Assembly (NCBI GenBank): GCA_024742455.1
Contig: JANSYL010000009.1
Location: forward strand, 1-64,000
Length of the DNA: 64,000 bases
Direction of reading: 5' to 3'
DNA from: Paracoccaceae bacterium
GTDB lineage: Bacteria > Pseudomonadota > Alphaproteobacteria > Rhodobacterales > Rhodobacteraceae
Every line of letters begins with the position of its first letter. Within the stretch, counting starts at the first letter, position 1. Shown one piece after another: positions 9,053-17,617 of the stretch. The notes beneath the pieces were generated by a model. That model saw nothing but the letters and a program-made list of their open reading frames with translations. It was not told where the DNA came from and did not search any database. The position numbers and the translations under genes were made by a program.

Positions 9053-10117
9053 TCATTCCGTGTAGGGACCCGGGGCGCTGCCCCGTTCTGCCTCCACCGC
9101 GGCGCGGGCGGCGTCGACCAGCGCGGCCCCGTCAAGGCCCCGCTCGGAGGCCTCGGCGAGCCAGGCTTGGGTGATCTCTTCGCCAAGGGCGCGGATTTCT
9201 GCGGTCAGCTCCTCCGACATCACGGCAATCTGGTTGCCCGCCGCCGCCATCGCGTCGCGGCCCACGGCATCGCCTGTGTCATGGGCGCGCCCCGCCCAGG
9301 CGCTGGCCATCAGGCCGGAATTGGCGTCGATCACGGCGCGCAGATCGTCGGGCAGGCCTTCGTAGACGTCGCGGTTCATCGCCCAAATGAAATAGAGGTT
9401 ATAGAGGGAATAGTCGCCTGCCACGTCGGTATGGCTGTTGGCCAGTTCGTCCAGCCTTAGCGAAGGCGACATTTCCCACGTGATGACACCGCCATCCACG
9501 ACCCCGCGCGACAATGCCTCGGGGAAGGCGGGCACCGGCATGCCGATGGGCGAGGCGCCGAGCCCCTCCAGAAGCAGGGTGGCTGGCCGCGACGGGCCGC
9601 GCAGGCGAAGACCGTCGAAATCGCTCATTTCATCGATGGCGTCCCCGCGCAGGTGGACGAGACCCCGGCCATGCATATGCGCCGCGATGACATGCACATC
9701 GGCGAAATCATCCATCAGAAATTCCTGGGTAAAGGCCCAGGCCGCGCGGCTGGCTTCCTCGCCCGACTTCGTGGTCATGAAGGGCAGTTCCAGCGCCTCG
9801 GCTTCGGGAAAACGGCCCGGCTGGTAGCCGGGGATCACCCAACCGCCATCGATCGCACCATCGCGGATCAGGTCATATTGCGAGGTGGCGGCGCCGCCCA
9901 GCTGCATGAACGGGTAAAGCTCGACCCGGATGCGCCCGTCCGATTGTTCCTTGATCGCATCGGCCCAGGGCTGCATGAAATAGGTCGGGTTCGCCGAGAG
10001 GGGCGAGACGAAATGCTGAAAGCGCAGCGTCACCTCCGGCTGGGCGTCCTGGGCCATCGCGGCCGTGGTCAGGGTGAGGCCCGCAAGGGCGGCGGTCAGG
10101 GTCCCAATGAAACGCAT
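9053..10117 (-). CDS. TRAP transporter solute-binding protein (DctP family), orphan
   Basis: 354 residues with a clear Sec signal peptide (MRFIGTLTAALAG, cleavage near AMAQD). The mature part has the DctP-family order: TLRFQHFVSPLSANPTYFM, then a region around 155-220 with GLRLRGPSRPA, which includes the Arg that usually binds the substrate carboxylate, and the ITWEMSPSLRL/NLYFIWAMN hinge region. It would bind an organic acid in the periplasm and deliver it to DctQ/DctM permeases. Neither permease gene adjoins it within the window: recQ lies on one side and the zinc-ribbon gene on the other. The ligand is unknown. Confidence 0.88.
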   Translation of the reverse strand: MRFIGTLTAALAGLTLTTAAMAQDAQPEVTLRFQHFVSPLSANPTYFMQPWADAIKEQSDGRIRVELYPFMQLGGAATSQYDLIRDGAIDGGWVIPGYQPGRFPEAEALELPFMTTKSGEEASRAAWAFTQEFLMDDFADVHVIAAHMHGRGLVHLRGDAIDEMSDFDGLRLRGPSRPATLLLEGLGASPIGMPVPAFPEALSRGVVDGGVITWEMSPSLRLDELANSHTDVAGDYSLYNLYFIWAMNRDVYEGLPDDLRAVIDANSGLMASAWAGRAHDTGDAVGRDAMAAAGNQIAVMSEELTAEIRALGEEITQAWLAEASERGLDGAALVDAARAAVEAERGSAPGPYTE

Positions 10118-10151
10118 TCGAGACCTCCTTTTGATGAGATCGGGTTCGTCA

Positions 10152-10202
10152 CGCTGCTAGCGCAGCGCGACAACGGATATAAGCATGATCACTGCAATTG
10201 CA
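10152..10202. promoter_or_regulatory. Palindromes in the 204-base gap between the TRAP gene and recQ
   Basis: The gap 10118-10321 separates two divergent genes. It holds CGCTGC-TAGC-GCAGCG (10152-10167, 6-base arms) and the 10-base palindrome TGCAATTGCA (10193-10202) in a locally AT-rich stretch. Either could be an operator for the TRAP gene or recQ; no known motif is matched. Confidence 0.3.
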
Positions 10203-10321
10203 AATCAGTCGCATAACTTACCCCGTTTCCTATGATGGGGCCGGTCTTGTTAACGCCCCCGCAACATGGGACAGTCGATAAAACCCGAGCGACATAAATC
10301 CTCCGACAGGCCCCACCCCCC

Positions 10322-12373
10322 GTGACCCAAGACGGCACTGATCTTCTGTCTCAAGTCTTTGGCTTTGACACCTTCCGCCCGGGTCAGGCCGAGATCGTCA
10401 GGGCCGTGGCCAGCGGGCAGGACGTGCTGGCGATCATGCCCACCGGGGGCGGCAAGTCGCTGTGTTTCCAGTTGCCCGCCCTGATGCGGGACGGGGTGAC
10501 CGTGGTGATCTCGCCGCTCATTGCGCTGATGCGGGACCAGGTGCGGGGCTTGAAGGAACTGGGGGTCGAGGCGGGCGCGCTGACCTCGGGCAACACCGAG
10601 GAAGAAACCAATGCTGTCTGGCAGGGCCTGCATGCGGGCAGTCTGAAGCTGCTTTATATCGCGCCGGAACGGCTGGCCTCCTCCGGCACGGAACGGATGC
10701 TGCGCGATGCGGGCGTCGGTCTGATCGCCGTGGATGAGGCCCATTGCGTCAGCCAATGGGGCCATGATTTCCGCCCCGATTACCTTCGCATCGGCGCGTT
10801 GCGCCGCGCGCTTGACGTGCCTCTGGCCGCCTTCACCGCGACCGCAGATGCCGAAACGCGGGCTGAGATCATCGTGCGGTTGTTCGGCGAAGCGGACCCG
10901 CAGGTGTTCCTGCGCGGCTTCGACCGGCCCAACCTGTCGCTGGCCTTCGAGGTGAAGAACCAGCCACGCCGCCAGATCCTCGACTTCGCCGCCGCGCGCA
11001 AGGGGCAGTCGGGCATCGTCTATTGCGGCACCCGTGCGAAGACCGAAACCATCGCCGCCGCCCTGCGCGAAGAGGGCCACAGCGCCTGCCATTACCACGG
11101 CGGGATGGAGGCAGATGACCGGCGGCATGTCGAAGGGCGCTTCGCGCAGGAGGATGGATTGATCGTGGTGGCAACCGTGGCCTTCGGGATGGGTGTTGAC
11201 AAACCCGATATCCGCTGGGTCGCCCATGCCGACCTGCCGAAATCCATCGAGGCCTATTACCAGGAAATCGGCCGCGCGGGCCGGGATGGCGCGCCCGCTG
11301 ATACGCTCACGCTTTACGGGGCCGATGACATCCGGTTCCGCCGCCAGCAGATCGACGAAGGACTGGCCCCGCCGGAACGACGCAGCGCCGATCACGGGCG
11401 GCTGAACGCGCTCCTGGGTCTGGCCGAGGCGCTGGGATGTCGGCGGCAGGTGCTGCTGGGCTATTTCGGGGAAGCGGCGGAGCCCTGTGGGAATTGTGAC
11501 CTCTGTGATGCGCCGCCCGAAGTCTTCGATGCCTCCACCGCCGTTCAAAAGGCGCTGTCGGCGATGCTGCGCACCGGCGAAAGCTTCGGCGCGGGCCACC
11601 TGATCGACATCCTCACGGGTCGCGCCACCGACAAGGTGCGCCAGCGCGGCCATGACAGCCTGCCGACCTTCGGCGTCGGAACCGAATTCGACGCCAAGGG
11701 CTGGCAGGCGGTGTTCCGGCAGATGTCGGCCCATGACCTGATGCGCCCTGACCCCGACCGTCACGGCGCCCTGAGGATGACCGAGGCTGCACGTCCGATC
11801 CTGCGGGGCGAGGCAGGCATAAGTTTCCGCAAGGACACGATGGCCGCCACGCGCCACCGGCCCGAAGCGCGCGCGCTGGTCGCGGAAGAAGACGCGCCGC
11901 TGCTGGCCGCGCTCAAGGCGAAACGCCGGGCCCTGGCCGAGGAGGCGCGGGTGCCCGCCTATGTCATCTTCACTGACCGGACGCTGATCGAAATGGCCGA
12001 GACGCGGCCGCAAACACTGGATGCACTGGCGCGGGTGTCCGGCGTGGGGGCCAAGAAACTCGACCGCTACGGCGCTGCATTTCTGGAAATCATCACCGGC
12101 GACGCCCCGGACGCCGTCCACCCCGCGCGCCGCAAGCTGGCGGGCCGCGCGGCGGGCGATCTGTTCGACCGTCTGCTTGCGGTGCAGCAGGACCTGAGCC
12201 GGGGCGAAGACGGCACCGGCAAATACCTCAGCTGCACCCATTCGACCCTGAAACAGATCGCCGAGCGTCGCCCGTCCTGCAAGGACAGCCTGGAACGGAT
12301 CACCGGCATGGGCGCGCAGAAGGTCGACCGGTTCGGCGACGCCTTTCTCGACGTGCTGCGCGACGCTGGATAG
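10322..12373 (+). CDS. recQ: ATP-dependent DNA helicase RecQ with two HRDC-like modules
   Basis: 683 residues of a 3'-5' DNA helicase for recombination and fork repair. Walker A PTGGGKS is near 40-46, VDEAHCVSQWGHDFRP near 138, and the second RecA lobe has QEIGRAGRDG. The zinc-binding part of RQC has CGNCDLC near 391. The C-terminus carries an HRDC domain (about 515-595, FTDRTLIEMAE...GVGAKKLDRYG) and then a second similar unit (about 605-680, CTHSTLKQIAERRP...GMGAQKVDRFG). E. coli RecQ (about 610 residues) has one HRDC. Start is GTG; no strong ribosome site is visible. Divergent from the TRAP gene. Confidence 0.95.
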   Translation: MTQDGTDLLSQVFGFDTFRPGQAEIVRAVASGQDVLAIMPTGGGKSLCFQLPALMRDGVTVVISPLIALMRDQVRGLKELGVEAGALTSGNTEEETNAVWQGLHAGSLKLLYIAPERLASSGTERMLRDAGVGLIAVDEAHCVSQWGHDFRPDYLRIGALRRALDVPLAAFTATADAETRAEIIVRLFGEADPQVFLRGFDRPNLSLAFEVKNQPRRQILDFAAARKGQSGIVYCGTRAKTETIAAALREEGHSACHYHGGMEADDRRHVEGRFAQEDGLIVVATVAFGMGVDKPDIRWVAHADLPKSIEAYYQEIGRAGRDGAPADTLTLYGADDIRFRRQQIDEGLAPPERRSADHGRLNALLGLAEALGCRRQVLLGYFGEAAEPCGNCDLCDAPPEVFDASTAVQKALSAMLRTGESFGAGHLIDILTGRATDKVRQRGHDSLPTFGVGTEFDAKGWQAVFRQMSAHDLMRPDPDRHGALRMTEAARPILRGEAGISFRKDTMAATRHRPEARALVAEEDAPLLAALKAKRRALAEEARVPAYVIFTDRTLIEMAETRPQTLDALARVSGVGAKKLDRYGAAFLEIITGDAPDAVHPARRKLAGRAAGDLFDRLLAVQQDLSRGEDGTGKYLSCTHSTLKQIAERRPSCKDSLERITGMGAQKVDRFGDAFLDVLRDAG

Positions 12374-12424
12374 AGGCGTGATCTCGGTTATTATCGTGCG
12401 GCAAAGCCAAAGGGGGAACCTGCC

Positions 12425-13201
12425 ATGCTGACCGTGATTTCGCCTGCCAAACGGCTCGACTGGACCGTGCGCGAGGTCGAGATGACCACGCCCGCCTTTC
12501 AGGACGAGGCCGAGGTGCTAGCGCGGGCGGCAAAGCGGCTCAGCCAGGCGGAACTGGCCAGCCTGATGGACCTGTCGCCGGACCTGGCGAAACTGAACGC
12601 CGACCGGTTCAGGCGGTTTGCCGAGGACAAGGACGACATCCGCCCCGCAGCGCTGGCCTTTGCCGGCGACACTTACCAGGGGCTGGAGGCTGCGACACTG
12701 GACGACGACGCGCTGCGCTATGCCCAGGATCACCTGCGTATTCTGTCGGGGCTTTACGGCCTTCTGCGCCCGCTGGATGGCATTCAGGCCTATCGGCTGG
12801 AAATGGGCAGCCGGTTGAAGACGCGCAAAGGTCCGAACCTCTATGCCTATTGGGCCGACAGGCTGGCCCGGGCGCTGAACGATCAGGCCCAGGCGGTGAA
12901 AGCAAAGGCGCTGATCAACTGCGCCTCGGTCGAATATTTCTCGGCAGTGCCCGAAGACGCTTTGACCATCCCGGTCGTCACCCCGCAATTCTTCGAGGAC
13001 AAACCGGGCGGCCCCAAGATCGTCAGCTTCTTCGCCAAGAAGGCGCGCGGCGCGATGGCCCGCTTCATCGTCGAACGGCGTCTGACCGACCCCGAGGACA
13101 TCACCGCCTTCGATACCGGCGGCTATGTCCATGCGCCCGACCTCAGCACGCCCGGCAAACCGGCCTTCATCCGCAGCGCGGACGCGGCGAAAGCGGCCTG
13201 A
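12425..13201 (+). CDS. yaaA: YaaA family peroxide-stress protein
   Basis: 258 residues, the usual YaaA/DUF328 length. MLTVISPAKRLDW is the diagnostic N-terminus, and GDTYQGLEA, LSGLYGLLRPLD, YWADRL and INCASVEYFSAV follow in family order. E. coli YaaA lowers free intracellular iron and so limits Fenton damage during peroxide stress; it binds DNA through a helix-hairpin-helix fold. The gene lies 51 bases after recQ with AAAGGGGGA upstream of the ATG. It may share a transcript with recQ, which would pair two DNA-protection functions. Confidence 0.93.
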   Translation: MLTVISPAKRLDWTVREVEMTTPAFQDEAEVLARAAKRLSQAELASLMDLSPDLAKLNADRFRRFAEDKDDIRPAALAFAGDTYQGLEAATLDDDALRYAQDHLRILSGLYGLLRPLDGIQAYRLEMGSRLKTRKGPNLYAYWADRLARALNDQAQAVKAKALINCASVEYFSAVPEDALTIPVVTPQFFEDKPGGPKIVSFFAKKARGAMARFIVERRLTDPEDITAFDTGGYVHAPDLSTPGKPAFIRSADAAKAA

Positions 13202-13252
13202 AGCGTCGCCCGCAACGGGCAAACCGGTTTTCGGAAACGGGTGCGCGGCCCC

Positions 13253-13444
13253 CTAAAGCCCCTTGCGGGCCAAGGCAAAGGCGTCTTCCAGCACCTGCCG
13301 GTTGCCGATGTGATTGGCTAGTATCAGCACCAGCTGCGCGTTCATCGCGTGGCTTTGCGCCTCGCTCAGCCCCTCATGCGCCTTGAGCAGGGCGGCATAG
13401 ACCTCATCGGCCTCGGCGAGGTTGGGGGCGGTGACAAGCGCCAT
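13253..13444 (-). CDS. DUF2783 domain protein
   Basis: 63 residues, one compact helical domain of the DUF2783 family (function unknown). Family-like segments are LAEADEVYAALLKAHEGLSE and LVLILANHIGN near the C-terminus. The ATG at 13442-13444 overlaps the TGA of the FAD monooxygenase gene, so translation is coupled. DUF2783 genes recur next to such monooxygenases, suggesting a small accessory or stabilising subunit; this is inference from position. Confidence 0.85.
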   Translation of the reverse strand: MALVTAPNLAEADEVYAALLKAHEGLSEAQSHAMNAQLVLILANHIGNRQVLEDAFALARKGL

Positions 13445-14997
13445 CAGACGCCCTCCCACATCGCGGCCAGTGCCGCCGTGATGTCGTCGGCCGTTGTGCG
13501 CGTCCAGCGCGCCGCGATCACCTGGTCAGGGCGGATGAGGTAGATCGCCTGCGATGCATCGCCCAGGTATCGGCGAGCGATTTCGGGCGTCGGTTTCACG
13601 TGCAACGCCGCTGCGCCGGAAATCCCGGGCGCGTCGCATCCGATGGCCAGCACCACCGGGTCGGTGCCCATCGCATCGATCAGCCAGCCATTGCCCATCG
13701 GCGCATCGGGCGCCACCGCCCCGGGGCGGCTGACACCGGGCAGGCCGGGTGCATCGGGCGCCCCCGGCAGCGGGTAGATACAGGGTTTCGACAGGCGCCC
13801 CGAATTGACCATGGGCCGCGCGAAATCGGCCTTGGCCGCCAGCGCCAGGACCTGATCGCGGAACAAGCGCTCGATCCCGTCCGCGGGCGTCATGAAGCGC
13901 GTCGCACGGGTGGAATTGGCGATGTTCTCATCGGCGCCGAACTGCCGTTCCCGGTCATATGCGGCCAGGGACCGCGCGGGCGCGCGCCCCTGCAGCACGG
14001 CCGCCAGCCGCCAGCCCAGCGCATCCACATCCTGCAGGCCGCCATTGCCGCCACGTGCGCCGAATGGGCTGACCACATGGGCGCTGTCGCCGACAAAGAT
14101 CACCCGGTCATGGACGAACCGGTCCAGCCGACGGCACTGGAACGTGTAGACGCTGACCCAGTCCAGCCGGAAATCGGAATGCCCCACCACCTTTTCGATG
14201 CGCGGGATCACGACCTCGGGCGACTTCTCGACCTCGGGGTCCGCGTCCCACCCCAGTTGCAGGTCGATCCGATAGATGTTGTCGGGCTGCTTGTGCAGCA
14301 GGGCCGACTGGCCGGGGTGAAAGACCGGTTCGAACCAGAACCGCCGTTCACTGGGGAAATCGGCCTCCATCTCGATATCGGCGATCAGGAACCGTTCCTC
14401 GAAAAGCTCGCCGTTGAATTCCAGCCCCATCATCGACCGGACCGGCGATTTGGCCCCGTCGCAGGCGACCAGGTAGTCGGCCGCCAGGGCATAGGCGCCG
14501 TCCGGGGTTTCGACCGTCACCGTGGCCCCATCCGCATCCTGCGCAACCTCGGTGACGCGATTCTTGAACCGCAGGTCGATCAGGTCATTGGCCTGGCATT
14601 CTTCGACCAGGAACTGTTCGACGTAGTATTGCTGAAGGTTCACGAAGGCGGGCATCTTGTGCCCGTCCTCGGGCAGAAGGTCGAAATTGAACACCTCGGC
14701 ATCGCGGTGAAAGGTGCGCCCGACCTTCCAGGTCACGCCCTTTTCCGCCGCCCGCGCGCCCACCCCGATCCGGTCGAGGATTTCGAGGCTGCGCTTCGAC
14801 CAGCAGATCGCGCGGCTGCCCACCGACACCACGTTGTTGTCATCGAGCACCACCGATGCCGTGCCGTGGCGTGCAAGCTCCAGCGCCATGGCCAGCCCGA
14901 TGGGGCCTGCGCCCACGATGATGACTGATTTCTTTTCCTCCGCTGCGCTCAGCCCCCTGGGCGGCACATAGGGAAAGGGTCGGTAGTCATAAGGCAC
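13444..14997 (-). CDS. FAD-dependent aromatic monooxygenase (PheA/TfdB, MhpA-like)
   Basis: 517 residues of the class A flavoprotein hydroxylase family. After an N-terminal extension the FAD motif GAGPIGLAMALELARHG begins near 29. The ribose-binding/NADPH DG motif appears as CDGAKSPVR and the second FAD motif is VIFVGDSAHVVSPFGARGGNGG. These enzymes hydroxylate phenolic or related rings using NAD(P)H and O2. The C-terminus has the thioredoxin-like extension typical of PheA/TfdB members. It lies in a minus-strand operon between two tiny membrane proteins and DUF2783. The substrate is unknown; no ring-cleavage dioxygenase is adjacent. Confidence 0.85.
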   Translation of the reverse strand: MPYDYRPFPYVPPRGLSAAEEKKSVIIVGAGPIGLAMALELARHGTASVVLDDNNVVSVGSRAICWSKRSLEILDRIGVGARAAEKGVTWKVGRTFHRDAEVFNFDLLPEDGHKMPAFVNLQQYYVEQFLVEECQANDLIDLRFKNRVTEVAQDADGATVTVETPDGAYALAADYLVACDGAKSPVRSMMGLEFNGELFEERFLIADIEMEADFPSERRFWFEPVFHPGQSALLHKQPDNIYRIDLQLGWDADPEVEKSPEVVIPRIEKVVGHSDFRLDWVSVYTFQCRRLDRFVHDRVIFVGDSAHVVSPFGARGGNGGLQDVDALGWRLAAVLQGRAPARSLAAYDRERQFGADENIANSTRATRFMTPADGIERLFRDQVLALAAKADFARPMVNSGRLSKPCIYPLPGAPDAPGLPGVSRPGAVAPDAPMGNGWLIDAMGTDPVVLAIGCDAPGISGAAALHVKPTPEIARRYLGDASQAIYLIRPDQVIAARWTRTTADDITAALAAMWEGV

Positions 14998-15001
14998 GGT
15001 C

Positions 15002-15268
15002 TCATCCCCCGGCCAGCAGATAGCTCGAGCCGATCATTGCAAATAAAACGACCGTAAGGAAGAGCAGGAGATTGCGCCAGGGCCGCGTCGCGGGCGCGCG
15101 GCCCCATTCCCCCATCGCAGACAGAAAGGGCACCGGACCCGGAAACGTGCTGCCGGTCTTTCCTGCGGCGATGCGGCGGACGTCGAACAGCATCTTGAAC
15201 ATGCAGAACGCCCAGACAAGAAACACCAGAAATTGCAGGGTCAGCCGGATGATCACGGCGGTGGTCAT
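15002..15268 (-). CDS. Small membrane protein, 88 residues, unknown function
   Basis: Not recognised as a named family. It has two hydrophobic spans: about 5-25 (LTLQFLVFLVWAFCMF) and about 66-86 (LLLFLTVVLFAMIGSSYLLA). Between them is a basic loop (DVRRIAAGKTG). The ATG at 15266-15268 overlaps the stop of the preceding 67-residue membrane gene (ATGA), and its own stop is 4 bases before the monooxygenase ATG. This tight packing makes it part of the monooxygenase operon; a role as membrane anchor or electron-transfer partner is possible but there are no cofactor ligands visible. Confidence 0.75.
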   Translation of the reverse strand: MTTAVIIRLTLQFLVFLVWAFCMFKMLFDVRRIAAGKTGSTFPGPVPFLSAMGEWGRAPATRPWRNLLLFLTVVLFAMIGSSYLLAGG

Positions 15269-15468
15269 GGATGATCTCCCTTCAGCAGTGCACGCAGCGA
15301 CAGCACCGCGCCGCCGCCGAAGAACAGGCCGCCGATCACCATGACCTCGACCCAGCCGACCCCTTCGAACCCGTGCCAGGAGGCGGCAAGCCCCGTCATC
15401 GCCAGCCCCGCCACGCTGATCACGAGGCGCAGCTTCAGCTCCCCCCGCGTGGGTCCGTATTTCTTCAT
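15265..15468 (-). CDS. Small membrane protein, 67 residues, unknown function
   Basis: Not recognised. After a charged N-terminus (MKKYGPTRGELKLR) come two hydrophobic helices, about 16-33 and 39-60 (VMVIGGLFFGGGAVLSL). The ATG at 15466-15468 overlaps the TGA of the MBL gene and its stop overlaps the next small membrane gene, so three genes are chained by ATGA junctions. The pair of small two-helix proteins may form one membrane complex; that is inference from adjacency only. Confidence 0.72.
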   Translation of the reverse strand: MKKYGPTRGELKLRLVISVAGLAMTGLAASWHGFEGVGWVEVMVIGGLFFGGGAVLSLRALLKGDHP

Positions 15469-16415
15469 CCCTGCAGCGCCGCCCACATGTCCTGATCGCG
15501 TTCGGCGGTCCAGATGCGGGGATGGGCGATGCCGCACGCCTCGTCATAGGCGCGGGCGACGTTGAAGGGCAGGCAGTGTTCGTAGATCGCAAAATCGCTG
15601 AACTTGGGGTCACAGGTGGCGCGCACGGCGTCCCATGCCTCTTTCAGCGACCCGCCCCGCGCGGCGACCCGGGCGGCGGCGGCATAGGTGCTGTCGACGA
15701 AATCGCGGGTCGAGGCGATGGCCTTGCCCACCATCTCGGCCCCGACCAGCGCGTCGCCCCGCCCCGGTACGATGGCGCGTGGCTGGTAGCCCGCGATCAC
15801 GTCCAGCGTGCCGCCCCATTCGGTCAGATGCCCGTCGCCGCAATAGCAGGCGGAGTGGTATTCGACGATGTCGCCGGTGAACATCACCTCCTGATCAGGC
15901 ACCCAGACCACCGCGTCGCCCGCCGTATGCGCGCGCCCGGGGCGAAAGACCTCGATCCGCCGGTCGCCCAGATAGACCGTCATCCGGTCGGAAAACGTCG
16001 TGGTGGGCCAGGTCAGGCCGGGGATTTCCTCATGCCCTTCGAACAGCCGCGGGAAGCGGGCGAATTCACTGTCCCAATCCTCCTGCCCGCGTTCGGCGAC
16101 CATGCCGCGCGCGGCCTCCGACATGATGATCTGGCCCGCGCCATAAGCCGAGGCACCCAGAACGCGGACGGCATGGTAGTGGGTCAGCACCAGGTGGCTG
16201 ATCGGCTTGTCGGTGACGGACCGGACGCAGTCGATCACCTTGCGTGCCAGCCGCGGGGTGGCCTGTGCCTCGACGATCATCACGCTTTCATCGCCGATGA
16301 TGACGCCGGTATTGGGATCGCCCTCGGCGGTGAAGGCATAAAGCCCGTCACCGATCTGGCTGAAACTGATCGTCTTCTCGGTCAGATCGCCCGCGCTGGC
16401 GAAACCCTTGGCCAT
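15465..16415 (-). CDS. MBL-fold metallohydrolase-like protein with altered HxHxDH motif
   Basis: 316 residues with the metallo-beta-lactamase fold: NTGVIIGDESVMIVEAQAT, then LTHYHAVRVLGA, then GRAHTAGDAVVWVPDQEVMFTGD. In hydrolases the first metal motif is HxHxDH. Here it reads H79-Y-H81-A-V83-R84, so the Asp and last His of the second metal site are replaced. The later His (RAHTAGD) and Asp (TGD) are kept, so one metal could still bind. It lies upstream of the monooxygenase in one operon and could act on the oxidised product or be a non-hydrolytic partner. The ATG at 16415 is preferred over the long upstream frame running into azlD. Confidence 0.8.
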   Translation of the reverse strand: MAKGFASAGDLTEKTISFSQIGDGLYAFTAEGDPNTGVIIGDESVMIVEAQATPRLARKVIDCVRSVTDKPISHLVLTHYHAVRVLGASAYGAGQIIMSEAARGMVAERGQEDWDSEFARFPRLFEGHEEIPGLTWPTTTFSDRMTVYLGDRRIEVFRPGRAHTAGDAVVWVPDQEVMFTGDIVEYHSACYCGDGHLTEWGGTLDVIAGYQPRAIVPGRGDALVGAEMVGKAIASTRDFVDSTYAAAARVAARGGSLKEAWDAVRATCDPKFSDFAIYEHCLPFNVARAYDEACGIAHPRIWTAERDQDMWAALQG

Positions 16416-16474
16416 GGTGCCCTCCCTCTCTCTGGGGTGAGCTTGGCAAAGCGCGCCCGCGCTTTCCAGCCCCT

Positions 16475-16804
16475 TCAACCGATCAGAAAACCCAATCCGT
16501 ACAGCGTGACCACCCCCGCCAGCATCGCCCAGAGCACGTTCCTGGTGATGTAGCCCGCCGCCAGAGTGGCCGTCGCGGCGGCGATTTTCACCGGGTCGGG
16601 GGCGTTGGTGGCAGCATCGGGGGCCAGCACCAGCGGCATGACCATCGCGGGCAGGATCGCCACGGCGGTATAGCGCAGATGCCGCAGCAGCCAGGGCGGC
16701 AGGTCGCGGTCGCCGATCAGCCCGAGGAAGGAAAACCGCACAAGGAAGGTGCCAAGGCCCAGAAGCCCGATGATCAGCCAAAGCTCGAAACCGTTGTAAC
16801 TCAT
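16475..16804 (-). CDS. azlD: AzlD family small subunit of branched-chain amino-acid exporter
   Basis: 109 residues with about four hydrophobic spans: WLIIGLLGLGTFLVRFSFL, YTAVAILPAMVMPLVLA, KIAAATATLAAGYI and a last span ending in LYGLGFLIG. AzlD is the small partner of AzlC; together they export branched-chain or related amino acids. The ATG overlaps the azlC TGA (ATGA). About 60 bases downstream the MBL gene begins on the same strand, so the exporter may be co-transcribed with the monooxygenase operon. Confidence 0.88.
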   Translation of the reverse strand: MSYNGFELWLIIGLLGLGTFLVRFSFLGLIGDRDLPPWLLRHLRYTAVAILPAMVMPLVLAPDAATNAPDPVKIAAATATLAAGYITRNVLWAMLAGVVTLYGLGFLIG

Positions 16805-17520
16805 GCCTGCCGCGCCTTCCAAAGCTCGGTGCGCCGTTCCACCTCGGCCCCGACCATCATGCCGACAAGACCCGCCGCGATCAGCCAGAGGTTCCAGGGC
16901 AAAAAGGAAAGCGCCAGCGCCGTTGCGATGGCCGCGAAGGCCGCCGCGATATGGGCGGGGGTGCGCAGGGCCGGCCCGATAATCGCCAGGAACATGATCG
17001 GAACGGCGAATTCCAACCCGAATTCTTCCGGGATCGCGGTTCCCAGAACCGCCCCCGCATAGCTTGAGATCAGCCAGAGCGGCAGGATCGGCGTGGCCGA
17101 GCCGAAATAGAACGCGACCTTGGCGGCGGTGCTGTCTGCCGGGCGATCCTCGTAATCGACGACCGACAGGGCATAGGTCTGATCGAACAGCAGATAGGCC
17201 GCACAGGCCCGGGTCCAGAATGGCGCGGGACCCAGATGCGGTGCCAGCGCCGCCGAATACATCGCCATCCGCAGGTTCACCGCCAGAGCCGACAGCACCA
17301 CCACCCAAAGTGGCGCATCGTCCATCATCAGTTGCAGCGCGGTCAGCTGCGACGCCCCGGCGATGACCAGCACCGTCATGCTCATCGCTTCCAAAAGGTC
17401 CAGACCGGCCTCGATCGCGATCACCCCGAAGATCGTGCCGAAAGGCACCACCATCAGCGAAAAGGGCAGCGCAGCGCGAAAGCCGCGCCAAAAGGCGGTT
17501 CTGGGACGGGAGGGTGACAT
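16801..17520 (-). CDS. azlC: AzlC family exporter large subunit
   Basis: 239 residues with several hydrophobic spans. The family pattern is seen in FRAALPFSLMVVPFGTIFGVIA, GASQLTALQLMMDDAP and LRMAMYSAALAPHLG, a conserved AzlC segment. It forms a two-component exporter with AzlD, in B. subtilis linked to 4-azaleucine resistance. It is first in a minus-strand series and divergent from an uncharacterised gene, with 97 bases between that hold the promoters. The ligand exported here is not known. Confidence 0.9.
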   Translation of the reverse strand: MSPSRPRTAFWRGFRAALPFSLMVVPFGTIFGVIAIEAGLDLLEAMSMTVLVIAGASQLTALQLMMDDAPLWVVVLSALAVNLRMAMYSAALAPHLGPAPFWTRACAAYLLFDQTYALSVVDYEDRPADSTAAKVAFYFGSATPILPLWLISSYAGAVLGTAIPEEFGLEFAVPIMFLAIIGPALRTPAHIAAAFAAIATALALSFLPWNLWLIAAGLVGMMVGAEVERRTELWKARQA

Positions 17521-17617
17521 CTGTGTCGAAAGCGTTGGGTTCTGTGCCCCGTTGCCCTAAACCCCGGGGTGTGGGGATGCAATTCACCACCCGTGGGATG
17601 CCGGATCAGGGAACGGA

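Noticed and set aside
10250-12241. 663-codon minus-strand frame opposite recQ
   Set aside because: The plus strand encodes all RecQ motifs. The antisense product has no recognisable family and a shadow-like composition.
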